From Gleimia hominis (lineage in GTDB: Bacteria; Actinomycetota; Actinomycetes; Actinomycetales; Actinomycetaceae), in NCBI RefSeq assembly GCF_002871945.2, contig NZ_CP126963.1, positions 930,001-994,000 of the forward strand: 64,000 nt of DNA. The letters run 5' to 3'. The position numbers were made by a program, and so were the translations under genes. Position 1 is the first letter of the stretch. Each line of letters opens with the position of its first letter. Positions 19,551 to 28,353 of the stretch are shown here, piece after piece. A model generated the notes under the pieces. The model saw nothing but the letters and a program-made list of their open reading frames with translations, searched no databases and was not told the DNA's origin.

Positions 19551-20747
19551 TCAAGTGGTCGGCACGTTTGGTGCCATCCCCAACCAGCCACGCAAGATAT
19601 TTACCAGGTCTAGTATATGAACCCACACTATCGACATGAATGCTTGCCCCGCAGGGGTCATGATCAACGCCAGTGCGATCGCTAACAAACCCGCTGCTGC
19701 CAGCATGAAAAGCTGCCACGACGAAATCCGCGTTCGATACAGCCGGGAAACCCCTTTCGCATCCACCAGCTTCGAACCAACCACCAGGCGGGTGAAGAAC
19801 GTGGATGCCATGCCGGCACGTCCTTTATCTAAGAATTCCGTGAGGGTAGTGTGCGTACCTAACGTGACGATCAGGCTCGCTCCCTTCTCATCCCCCAGGA
19901 GCATCGCCGCGTCCTCAGAAGTGCCAGTAGCGGGGAAAATAACGTGTGACAACCCGAGCCTTTGCACCCTCTCCAAACCGGGCGCTGTCCCATCACGGTA
20001 GGCATGCACCACGATTTCCGCGCCACACGCCAACCCTTTATCCGACACCGAATCCATGTCCCCAAGGATCATGTCGGGTTTAAAACCGGCTTCCAAAATC
20101 GCATCCGCTCCCCCATCGACCCCAACCAGGACGGGGTGGAAATCGCGAATATAAGTCTTGAGCGTGCCCAGGTCTTCCTTATAGTGGTAGCCACGCACCA
20201 CGACCAGCATGTGACGGCCTTTGAACTCCGTTTTCACATCCGGAATCCCCACGCCATTCAACAGCAGGTCGCGTTCGCGCGCGAGGTATTCCATCGTGTT
20301 GGCAGCAAATGCTTCAATCTGGGTGGACATGCCGTCGCGCGCTTCTTGCATCGCAGTCTCATTGAGTTCACTGGTTTGGCGTGTCCCCTGAGCAATCAGT
20401 TCGTCTCCGACGTAGACCTCGTTGTCTTCAATCCGAACCGTTTGCCCTTCCTTGAGGGTCATGATGTCGGGCCCGAGGTCGTCTATCAAAGCGATACCTG
20501 CGTCCAACAAAATCCCTGGCCCCAAGTTCGGGTAGCGGCCCGTGGAGGATTTCGCAGCGTTCAAAACGGCAGCTGGTTTTCTGACCACTAAAGATTCGGC
20601 GGCCACGCGATCTAGGTCCGCGTGGTCAATAACCGCGACCTCACCTTGCTCTATCCTTCGGGCTAGACGCTTAGTGCGTTCATCGACCCGCACCCGCATG
20701 CTCGCCGGAGCTTCCCCCGAAGATCTTCCAAAGAAACGTTTCATCAT
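19551..20747 (-). CDS. steA: SteA, thiamin-pyrophosphokinase-like division protein
   Basis: Protein of 398 residues. A cytoplasmic thiamin-pyrophosphokinase-like domain is marked by VGVDGGADAILEAGFKPDMI followed by LGDMDSVSD (about 215-250), then a C-terminal membrane segment (about 345-365). SteA is thought to bind SteB and act at the division site rather than to make thiamin diphosphate. Start and upstream recN stop overlap by one base (TAATG). Confidence 0.9.
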   Translation of the reverse strand: MMKRFFGRSSGEAPASMRVRVDERTKRLARRIEQGEVAVIDHADLDRVAAESLVVRKPAAVLNAAKSSTGRYPNLGPGILLDAGIALIDDLGPDIMTLKEGQTVRIEDNEVYVGDELIAQGTRQTSELNETAMQEARDGMSTQIEAFAANTMEYLARERDLLLNGVGIPDVKTEFKGRHMLVVVRGYHYKEDLGTLKTYIRDFHPVLVGVDGGADAILEAGFKPDMILGDMDSVSDKGLACGAEIVVHAYRDGTAPGLERVQRLGLSHVIFPATGTSEDAAMLLGDEKGASLIVTLGTHTTLTEFLDKGRAGMASTFFTRLVVGSKLVDAKGVSRLYRTRISSWQLFMLAAAGLLAIALALIMTPAGQAFMSIVWVHILDLVNILRGWLGMAPNVPTT

Positions 20748-22402
20748 TAAGATTGTGCCACTTTTGCTGCGTCTATGAGTTCAGCCGCGTGCGCGCGCGC
20801 CGTTTTTGACCCGCGCGCGCCCGAAAGCAAGCGCGCCACCTCATCGATCCGCTCCTGCCCATGCAGTGCCCGCACGCGCGTAGTGGCTCCCTCTTTTTCC
20901 ACCACCAAATGCTGGGTGGCACAGGCTGCGACCTGCGCTAAGTGCGTCACCACCACCACTTGCCGATGCCGCGCCAAGCGAGCTAAGCGGCTCCCCACTT
21001 CCCGGGCTGCGACCCCGCCCACTCCGGAATCAATCTCATCGAACACGTAAGTGACGTTACTCGCACCATGCTGTGCCTCTGCCATAACCACTTCAATAGC
21101 GAGCATTATCCGCGACAGTTCCCCGCCCGACACGCCCTCCCCCAGTTCCACTGGGTTCGCTTGGGCGTGGGGCCGAAGCAGCATCCGCACGTCCTCAAGG
21201 CCGTCCGGGCCGGGTTTGTCCCGCTTCGGTAAATCTACTTCCAAATGCGCCCCACGCATTGACAGGCCGGCCAGCTCAGTATCCACGAGTTTAGAGAACG
21301 TCTTCGCAGCTCGCGCGCGCGACACACTGAGTTTCTTTCCGACCTCAAGAACTTTTTGCTGTGCCTGCACAAGGGCCGCGGTAAGTGCTTCAACATGCTC
21401 ATCGCTGGTGTTCAACTGGTGTAACCGCTCCCGTGCCCACTGCGCCCATTCCAACAAACCAGTCACGTCCACTGCCCGCCCACGCAGCAAAGAGTTGATA
21501 GTGCGGCGGCGGTTCTGCAGTTCATCCAAGCGCGCTGGATCCGCATCCAGGTCTGACAGGGCAGATAAAACGTCCGCAGTCAGGTCAGACACCTGGGCAC
21601 TTGCCGATTCCAACCGCGCACCCAGCTTGGCTAGCTGCGGATCGTACTGCTGCACTTTAGCGAGCATCCCCGCAGCGCGGCCTAACGCATCCGCCGCTGG
21701 CACGTCTCCGGATTGCAGAAACTGCGCAGCCCCAGCGATACCCTGACGAATCTGCTCCGCGTTCACCATGCGCTCAGTCTCTACCCGCAGGCGTTCATCC
21801 TCACCCGGTTTTAAATCCAACGCGTCAATCTGCTCCACCACGCCAGAAAGAGCCGCCACCTCACTTTGCGCATTCGCTAAATCCGCTTCAAACGCATCTT
21901 TCGCTTGTTTCGCAGCCACCGCTTGCGCCCACGCCTCATGGAACGTACTAAGCAAATCCGCGTGTTTTTCACCCGCAAACTCGTCCAAAAGGGCCCGTTG
22001 CCTACTCTTGGACCGCAAGGTCAACTGTTCAGACTGCCCGTGAATCACCGCGACCTTAGGCGCCAAGTCTGTGAGCACGGAAAGGGACACGGGCCGGCGA
22101 TTCAAATACGCGCGCGAACGTGAAGACATCAATTTGCGCGTAATCACCACTTCGTCATCGTCCAGCTCCAGACTGTTCGCCGCTTCCGTGTCAATCACGA
22201 ATACGCCGTCAACTAACGCTTGCTCTTGTCCCGAGCGGATCTTCCCCGGCGCAGCCCGCTGCCCTAACAGCAGCTGCAGGGAGGTTAACACCATGGTTTT
22301 ACCCGCCCCGGTTTCCCCGGTCAAAGCCGTTAAACCGCGTTTTAGATCCAGGTCCGCTTCTTTTATGACCCCCAGGTTCTCAATGTGGATAGTCTCTATC
22401 AC
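20747..22402 (-). CDS. recN: RecN, SMC-like DNA repair ATPase
   Basis: Protein of 551 residues with Walker A ALTGETGAGKTMVLTSL near the N terminus, long coiled-coil arms, and C-terminal signature GVSGGELSRIMLAIEVV and Walker B VTYVFDEIDSGVGG. RecN tethers DNA ends in double-strand-break repair. The frame is open nine codons further, but I choose the GTG at 22402, giving the canonical (M)IETIHIENLGVI start, a 4-bp overlap with the nadK stop and a GGGGGAC ribosome site. Confidence 0.94.
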   Translation of the reverse strand: MIETIHIENLGVIKEADLDLKRGLTALTGETGAGKTMVLTSLQLLLGQRAAPGKIRSGQEQALVDGVFVIDTEAANSLELDDDEVVITRKLMSSRSRAYLNRRPVSLSVLTDLAPKVAVIHGQSEQLTLRSKSRQRALLDEFAGEKHADLLSTFHEAWAQAVAAKQAKDAFEADLANAQSEVAALSGVVEQIDALDLKPGEDERLRVETERMVNAEQIRQGIAGAAQFLQSGDVPAADALGRAAGMLAKVQQYDPQLAKLGARLESASAQVSDLTADVLSALSDLDADPARLDELQNRRRTINSLLRGRAVDVTGLLEWAQWARERLHQLNTSDEHVEALTAALVQAQQKVLEVGKKLSVSRARAAKTFSKLVDTELAGLSMRGAHLEVDLPKRDKPGPDGLEDVRMLLRPHAQANPVELGEGVSGGELSRIMLAIEVVMAEAQHGASNVTYVFDEIDSGVGGVAAREVGSRLARLARHRQVVVVTHLAQVAACATQHLVVEKEGATTRVRALHGQERIDEVARLLSGARGSKTARAHAAELIDAAKVAQS

Positions 22403-23244
22403 AGTGCGTCCCCCGGGTTTTCTCGCCACCCTCTGACGGGAAGGTCAAACTTAGTCACCAAACGCGTTGAAAAAGGAATGTCCGTTAGCCGCGCCAGTTT
22501 TAGGGGTTGTTTAGAGGGCCGACACAGAATGCGGGTACCCGAAGGCGCGGTAATTTTGCGGATCCCATCGCACCACACTTCCAGGTCTGCCCACTGGTCC
22601 TCCATGACGCTTACTTCCAGTTCCGATTTTGGACCTACCACGAGGGGCCGGGTAAATAACCCGTGGGCTGCGAGCGGCACCATCAGCACTGCTTCCGTGT
22701 CGGGCCACAGCACTGGGCCACCGGCGGAGAAACTATATGCGGTTGACCCGGTTGGGGTGGAGAGGATTATGCCGTCCGCCCCGTATGTGGATACGCCCTG
22801 CCCGTCGACTCCCACCCCGAGGTGCGCTGGGTGCGCCAGGTCCGTTCGCATCACCGCGGCCTCGTTAATCGCCCAGTCGTGCTGCACGCTCCCATCCGGG
22901 AGGAGCACGTCAATTTCTAGGGTCATGCGTTTTTCTACCGTGTACTGGCGGGCAATAACTTTTTGCGTTACCGATTGGAGTGAGTGCACGTCCGCTTCTG
23001 CGATAAATCCCATGTGCCCCATGTTCACCCCCAGGAGGGGAATGTCGCGTTCGCGCGCTTTGGGGGCGGACCACAAGATAGTGCCGTCACCGCCGAAGAC
23101 GAGGAGTAGTTCAACAGGTTCCTTACTGTCTGCGTCTACCACTTCGATACCTGCTGAACGCAAGCCGTCTAGAACAGAATCCGCGGCGTTTTGAGCCGTG
23201 TCGCGATTAACGTTAATAACCGACATTATGCGCCGATGCGCCAT
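22399..23244 (-). CDS. nadK: NAD kinase
   Basis: Enzyme of 281 residues that phosphorylates NAD to NADP. Motifs: GGDGTIL with the catalytic Asp, NMGHMGFIAEAD, WAINEAAV and STPTGSTAYSFSAGGPV. GAAAGGGG lies just upstream of the ATG at 23244. The order HAD-small protein-tlyA-nadK-recN-steA-steB matches M. tuberculosis Rv1692-Rv1698. Confidence 0.95.
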   Translation of the reverse strand: MAHRRIMSVINVNRDTAQNAADSVLDGLRSAGIEVVDADSKEPVELLLVFGGDGTILWSAPKARERDIPLLGVNMGHMGFIAEADVHSLQSVTQKVIARQYTVEKRMTLEIDVLLPDGSVQHDWAINEAAVMRTDLAHPAHLGVGVDGQGVSTYGADGIILSTPTGSTAYSFSAGGPVLWPDTEAVLMVPLAAHGLFTRPLVVGPKSELEVSVMEDQWADLEVWCDGIRKITAPSGTRILCRPSKQPLKLARLTDIPFSTRLVTKFDLPVRGWRENPGDAL

Positions 23245-23341
23245 TAGGCCCCTTTCTTCCTGTTCACACGTCTATTAATGAGTGTATGCGAATCCTTCCC
23301 ACACCTGCCCGCTGGTGGACGTCCCGGATGCCGATGCGCGG

Positions 23342-24163
23342 TCAGCTAGTTCCCGCTGGCCCAGTTTCGATTGCCTGCCACACGGATTTAGATGGGTCTT
23401 CGATTGGGTTCTTGTGTTCGCGTTTGAGGGCAATGAAGTACTCTACGTTCCCAGCTGGCCCCGGAAGAGGGCTCGCAGCCACAGCATACAGTTCTAGCCC
23501 TGCTTGCGCTGCACTGTGGATAACGCCCATCACTGCCCGGTGGTGTAAGTTCACGTCGCGCACGACTCCGCCGGCACCAACATGGCCTTTACCGACTTCA
23601 AACTGGGGTTTTACCATCAATAAGAAGTCGGCGTTCGCCTCTGCGCATCGGACCAGAGCCGGGAGCACGAGGGTCAACGAGATGAACGACAGGTCTGACA
23701 CCACCACGCTGGGCAGTGGTGCCACGGCCTCCGGTTCTAGGTAGCGGATATTGGTCCGGTCTAGTACCTGCACGCGCGGATCCGATTGGAGCCGCCAGAT
23801 CAGCTGCCCGTACCCAACGTCTACCGCCACCACCGAGCGGGCACCGCGGCGCAGGAGAACATCGGTAAATCCCCCGGTTGACGCGCCCGCATCTAGACAA
23901 CGTTGACCGCGGATTTGCGGGCCCTTGGAACCAAGCAGATCCAAGGCACCCGCTAGCTTATACGCCCCTCGCGAGGCGTAGTCGTCCCGCGCTCGTTCAT
24001 CCACCACAATCGCTTGTGCCGGATCTACTTGGCGGGCGGGTTTGCACACCACCATCCCGTCGAGACGCACGTGACCGGCATGGATTAAATCTGCGGCAAT
24101 GGTGCGCGAAGGCGCTAGTTTGCGCCGCACCAGCTCCGTATCTAAACGCCTGCGCGCAGCCAT
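23342..24163 (-). CDS. tlyA: TlyA, rRNA 2'-O-methyltransferase
   Basis: Protein of 273 residues: N-terminal S4 RNA-binding domain (about 4-65) and an FtsJ-like methyltransferase with the SAM loop CLDAGASTGGFTDVLLRRGA. TlyA methylates 16S and 23S rRNA cytidines and its loss gives capreomycin resistance in mycobacteria. Its ATG shares one base with the stop of the preceding 40-codon ORF (TGATG), so translation is probably coupled. Confidence 0.94.
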   Translation of the reverse strand: MAARRRLDTELVRRKLAPSRTIAADLIHAGHVRLDGMVVCKPARQVDPAQAIVVDERARDDYASRGAYKLAGALDLLGSKGPQIRGQRCLDAGASTGGFTDVLLRRGARSVVAVDVGYGQLIWRLQSDPRVQVLDRTNIRYLEPEAVAPLPSVVVSDLSFISLTLVLPALVRCAEANADFLLMVKPQFEVGKGHVGAGGVVRDVNLHHRAVMGVIHSAAQAGLELYAVAASPLPGPAGNVEYFIALKREHKNPIEDPSKSVWQAIETGPAGTS

Positions 24164-24285
24164 CAGCTCTCAACCTGATCTAGCTCAGCGCGTAACCGGG
24201 CTTCCGCTTCGCGCAGCACCCGCAACTGTTCCCCCAGGTCGAGGTCGTGCAGGTGCTCCCAGTCGGGTTCAGTTTCCGTCCCCAT
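24163..24285 (-). CDS. 40-residue small protein nested between HAD and tlyA genes
   Basis: ATG at 24285, stop at 24163-24165. The peptide is acidic and helical, with E/L/R heptad-like spacing (GEQLRVLREAEARLRAELDQ) suggesting a short coiled coil. Its start overlaps the last 17 bases of the HAD gene and its stop overlaps the tlyA start. M. tuberculosis has a small unknown ORF (Rv1693) in the same slot, which supports a real conserved gene. Function unknown; a partner of TlyA or of the HAD protein is a guess. Confidence 0.75.
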   Translation of the reverse strand: MGTETEPDWEHLHDLDLGEQLRVLREAEARLRAELDQVES

Positions 24286-26962
24286 CTACCTCGTCTTCTT
24301 CCAGGTGCCAGGTGTTTTCCATCAGTTCCTTGAGGTCTTCTTCCCCCGGTAGGAAAGCCGGCACTGATTCCACATCAACCTGATCGAGCTGCGCGTCACT
24401 GGGCGCGTCCGGGTCACCCGGTTGCACCCCCAGGTCTTCGCGTTCCACCTCGTCGGCTGTTGAAGGGGATTCTACCGGCTCGCTCTTACCCTCCGGTTGA
24501 GCCTCCCCCTCAGCGGTTGAACCGGTTGCGGGTTGCGCACCAGTGTGCGGCTCTGAACCACCCTCAGCTTGCGAATTCTCCTCGGGGTTGGAAACGCCCT
24601 CAGGCTGGGAAGGAGGATTCACAATCCCGGTCGGATCGTCGTTATCTACCACCTGGATTATGGGGCACTCAACTTTGGAACCGGTTTCGGAATACTCCCA
24701 CGCGGCTGCGATAAGCGCGCGGTACGAATCTAATGTCACCTGGACGTTATCGGAATCTAAAACCACACCATCCAAAGTCAGCTGGTTACCAATCACCTGC
24801 GCCACTTGGCTAACCCCGCACGTCCACGTGCCATCCTTGTGGTGCTGCGGACGTGGGTGAGCCTCGTTCAGACCCCGCATATCGGTATGCACCAGCTGCG
24901 GACGCAAACCGCGCTCCGCTAAAATAACTGCCTTCGCGTCATGCACCCCGGTTAGCACGTGCAGACACGGCACCGACGCCTGCAGCGCACCAGCCACATC
25001 GGTTTCTAACCGATCCCCAACAGCCACTGGATGCTCCGCCCCAACCAGAGCGGTCGCCCGGTGGTAAATCCCCGGCAGCGGTTTACCACCCGCTGTCGGT
25101 TTAACGTTCGTCGCATACCGCACCGCACGCACCAACGCCCCGTTACCGAGCGCGAATCCGCGCTCCACAGGTAGGGACGCATCCAGGTTAGACGCGTAGT
25201 ACTTAGCACCCGCGTTAATCGCAAACGCGCCTTCAGACAGCGTCTGCCAATCTACCGAACGGTCAAACCCCTGCACTACCGCATCCGGATGGTCATCAGC
25301 ACTTGCAACTACCTCAAACCCAGCTTCCTGCACGGCCTCACGCAGTCCCTGTCCACCAATCACATAAACGCGTGCACCAGCGGGAAGTTCCTCAGACATA
25401 ATATGGGCAATATCCATCGCCGCAGTCATCACGTGCTTTGTATCAGCCGGTAGGTCAAATGAAGTTAGCTGCTCCACAATGGCCTGAGGGCTGCGCGCCG
25501 CATTATTGGTGACAAACACCTGCTGCATACCGGACTCAACGGCTTTCGCCACCTCTTGAGCAGCGTACGGAACCGGGTTCTTCCCCATGTAGCACACGCC
25601 ATCGAGGTCCAGCAGAACCGCATCGTACCTGTCCGTTAGTGGCTCCGCACTTCCCTTCAGATCCGACCGCTTCGCATCCACATCCGCAGTGGCGAGTAGT
25701 TGCGCGTCAATAATGTCGTTATCCTCAGGTTCAGCTGGGATCTGCGCTTCCACCTGCTCTGCTTCCAATGTGCGACCAAGATCGTTCAGGTACTCAGCCT
25801 GCGCACTCATCAGCCGCCGCCGCATGTCGTCGTCACTGTCTGGACCGAGTTTCGCCAGCGCATCCCCAACCAGCACTAGCGCTGTTTCCAACTCGCCTAA
25901 GTCCTTGCGAGCCCCGGCTGCGACCAGCACCAGCTCGACCTGTTCAGCGAGTTCCACGTGTGTCAAATCCGTGTCTTCAATGAGTTCTAGTGCTTTTTGA
26001 GGCCGGCCCTGCCCGCGTTCACAATCGGCCTCTACAGCGCGCAATGAGTAGTCACCGCGCATCCGCCGCAATGCCCGCACTTCCCGCAGCGCTTCCGCAT
26101 ACCGGCCCGAAGCGTACGCAGTCAACGCTGCTGCCTCACGCACAACATCCACCCGGCCTGCGCGTTTCACCGCTGCCTGCGCATACGAATACGCAAGCTC
26201 CGGTTCTAAGTCAATCAGCTGGCCCGACATGACGAGCAGTTTCGCAACCACTTCCTGGTTACGTTCCCCCAGGGTGCGCAGCGCTGCGAACGCCTGCGAA
26301 TCCAACTCTGATGCTTCCACGCCCGCGGGAATTTCTAAACCGTCAATCTGGTTATTTTGCTCGTCGAACTCACGGTCGAACTGGTCGTTGACGTTGTATT
26401 CCTCTTGGCGGTGTCCGCGGTTGTTTCCCCGATCAAACTGGCGCCGCCCCCGGTAATCATCCCTGCGGTCTGCGCGCCGTCCACGAGAGAAACCGCCGCG
26501 CTCTCGATTACCCGAACCGCGTCTGTCAAAGCCACCTTTGCTATCCCAGCGGCGCTTCGAACCGGACCGATCAAACCGGCGTTCACCCGAACCAGTATCG
26601 CGCTGACCGCCCTGCCGCCGAGTAAAACGCCGTTCAGAGAAGCGCTGCTGCCCCCCGTCCTCACGGTCGAACCGGCGTTGTCCATCGCGGTTTCTGCGCT
26701 GGTAGTTATCGCGCTGGCCACGGCGCCCAAACTGACGCTGCTCCCCACGGTCGGCGCCACTGCGTCGATCGTTCGAATCCGCCTGGCCATCCCGGTCGAA
26801 TCGGTTGCCGTCAAAAGAACTGCGATCCGCTTGGAAACCTCGTTTACCGCGGTCACCTCGGTTACCGAAGCCACGTTTCCCGCGTTCGCCAAAGCCTTTC
26901 TTCTGCTGGTGGTCGGACCCCTCGTCTCGCCACTTCCTACTGAAACCCGATTCATTACTCAT
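24269..26962 (-). CDS. RGG-rich / TPR-like / HAD-IIA phosphatase fusion protein
   Basis: Protein of 897 residues in four parts. Residues 1-190 are low-complexity Arg/Gly/Asp/Phe-rich with many RGG/RRG units, resembling RNA-binding disordered tails. Residues 215-410 are alpha-helical with TPR-like repeats. Residues 445-700 are a HAD-IIA hydrolase with nucleophile Asp452 and Asp454 (DLDGVCYMG), TNN at 485-487, Lys627 and Asp650/Asp655 (VGDRLETD). Residues 770-860 are Glu/Pro/Ser-rich and disordered. In M. tuberculosis the TPR (Rv1691) and HAD (Rv1692) parts are separate adjacent genes, so this looks like a gene fusion. Substrate unknown; relatives include glycerol-phosphate and nitrophenyl phosphatases. 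Confidence 0.9.
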   Translation of the reverse strand: MSNESGFSRKWRDEGSDHQQKKGFGERGKRGFGNRGDRGKRGFQADRSSFDGNRFDRDGQADSNDRRSGADRGEQRQFGRRGQRDNYQRRNRDGQRRFDREDGGQQRFSERRFTRRQGGQRDTGSGERRFDRSGSKRRWDSKGGFDRRGSGNRERGGFSRGRRADRRDDYRGRRQFDRGNNRGHRQEEYNVNDQFDREFDEQNNQIDGLEIPAGVEASELDSQAFAALRTLGERNQEVVAKLLVMSGQLIDLEPELAYSYAQAAVKRAGRVDVVREAAALTAYASGRYAEALREVRALRRMRGDYSLRAVEADCERGQGRPQKALELIEDTDLTHVELAEQVELVLVAAGARKDLGELETALVLVGDALAKLGPDSDDDMRRRLMSAQAEYLNDLGRTLEAEQVEAQIPAEPEDNDIIDAQLLATADVDAKRSDLKGSAEPLTDRYDAVLLDLDGVCYMGKNPVPYAAQEVAKAVESGMQQVFVTNNAARSPQAIVEQLTSFDLPADTKHVMTAAMDIAHIMSEELPAGARVYVIGGQGLREAVQEAGFEVVASADDHPDAVVQGFDRSVDWQTLSEGAFAINAGAKYYASNLDASLPVERGFALGNGALVRAVRYATNVKPTAGGKPLPGIYHRATALVGAEHPVAVGDRLETDVAGALQASVPCLHVLTGVHDAKAVILAERGLRPQLVHTDMRGLNEAHPRPQHHKDGTWTCGVSQVAQVIGNQLTLDGVVLDSDNVQVTLDSYRALIAAAWEYSETGSKVECPIIQVVDNDDPTGIVNPPSQPEGVSNPEENSQAEGGSEPHTGAQPATGSTAEGEAQPEGKSEPVESPSTADEVEREDLGVQPGDPDAPSDAQLDQVDVESVPAFLPGEEDLKELMENTWHLEEDEVDGDGN

Positions 26963-27048
26963 GGATTCACGCCTTCACTTGATTCATTTAAGCGAGGAGC
27001 CACTGGCTCGTGTCGCTGCAGACCCTACCTCAGGTATCTACGTCAAAT

Positions 27049-27054
27049 ATTGTA
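27049..27054 (-). promoter_or_regulatory. Candidate -10 box for the HAD-fusion operon
   Basis: TACAAT on the minus strand, 87 bases before the start codon; no convincing -35 element. It is the best -10 in the 188-bp gap shared with the divergent NnrS-like gene. Confidence 0.35.
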
Positions 27055-27150
27055 CCGACCAAAACTACCACTGACCCGCCTAGTTGGGTGATACTACGCT
27101 CACTACCACACCTTAATTAAACACGGGTTTTTCTGTAATAATAGGAGGCA

Positions 27151-28353
27151 ATGGTTACCAAAAGTAGAGCACGTTCCAAACCGCGTGTATTTCCACGCGT
27201 CCTAATACTGCTCCTAGCCGGCGCCAGCCTCCTGGCGGGCCTAAACTTTGCGGCCGTCCGCCTGGGGGCATGGGCGCCCGTTGACAGCACCGAACTTGCA
27301 CTGCGCCACGGAATCATTATGGTATTCGGATTCCTTGGAACCGCAATCGGATTGGAACGCGCGGTAAGTGCCCAAAAACTGTGGGGGTACGCAGCCCCCA
27401 TGCTCAGTGGTGCCGGTGCGCTGCTGGCCGCATTTGGCGCGCCCCGGCTCGTATGCGGTACGAGCATGAGTTTAGGAATGCTCACCCTGTGCGGTCTCTA
27501 CGGACTCTTTTTACACCGGCAGTGGGCGGGCGCTACCACTATCGAACTTGCAGGTGCGGTCAGCGCACTAGGGGCGATAGTTCTGTGGACCAGCGGCTGG
27601 GAAGTACCCGCTATCGTTGGCTTCGTCCTCATGTTCCCCGTGCTGACTATTATTGGTGAGCGCCTTGAACTGGCCCGGATTGAGTTCACCCGCCCCGGCC
27701 GCGAGCACCTGGTTCTTGGCCTCGTCGCACTCATCGTCGCGACGTTACCATTTACACTTTTCACCCCCGCAGTTGCTTTTACTGTGCTCGGGTTTTTATT
27801 GGCGGCACTCACGCTTGCGATGTTTACCTTCGACGTTGCGCGTAAAACCTTGCGTGCAACTGGGCTGGCACAGTTCATGGCCGCCGCCATGCTCACCGGT
27901 TACGGTTGGTTGCTCACGGGCGCTCTGATATGGACTCTGGGTGGAAACGTGCAAGCCGGGTTCCTTTATGAAACGCTTATCCACTCCATTACTCTAGGGT
28001 TTACCCTGTCCATGATTTTTGCGCACGCTCCCATCATTATTCCCGCGATTGCGCACCGCTCAATCCCGCTGCACCCAGTTCTATGGGTGGCACTGGCCCT
28101 GTTGCACCTTGGTTTAATAATCCGGTTTGTTTTTGGTGCTGCCCGCCAGATTGCGTTTCTTTGGCAATGGGGCGGGGCGCTCAACATCATGACGACACTG
28201 CTGTTTGTCCTCTCCGTTCTGTCTCTAGCCGGGGTGCGTCCCTGGTGGATCCGGCACAAGAAACGCGCGGCGCAACCGCAACGCATACCAGCGCCCACCG
28301 CCTCAGGCAATGATTCTAGTTCGAAAGACACCAACGATAATGCGGCACACTAA
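27151..28353 (+). CDS. NnrS-like polytopic membrane protein
   Basis: Protein of 400 residues with about 12 membrane segments. RHGIIMVFGFLGTAIGLERAV near residue 50 and HSITLGFTLSMIFAHAPIIIPA near 275 contain the histidines typical of the haem/copper NnrS family, linked to nitric-oxide tolerance. The hydrophilic C-terminal tail is Lys/Asn/Asp-rich. AGGAGG is only two bases before the ATG, while a TAATAA -10 (27136) would start the RNA at or near the ATG, so the gene may be leaderless. First gene of the nitrite reductase operon. Confidence 0.8.
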   Translation: MVTKSRARSKPRVFPRVLILLLAGASLLAGLNFAAVRLGAWAPVDSTELALRHGIIMVFGFLGTAIGLERAVSAQKLWGYAAPMLSGAGALLAAFGAPRLVCGTSMSLGMLTLCGLYGLFLHRQWAGATTIELAGAVSALGAIVLWTSGWEVPAIVGFVLMFPVLTIIGERLELARIEFTRPGREHLVLGLVALIVATLPFTLFTPAVAFTVLGFLLAALTLAMFTFDVARKTLRATGLAQFMAAAMLTGYGWLLTGALIWTLGGNVQAGFLYETLIHSITLGFTLSMIFAHAPIIIPAIAHRSIPLHPVLWVALALLHLGLIIRFVFGAARQIAFLWQWGGALNIMTTLLFVLSVLSLAGVRPWWIRHKKRAAQPQRIPAPTASGNDSSSKDTNDNAAH

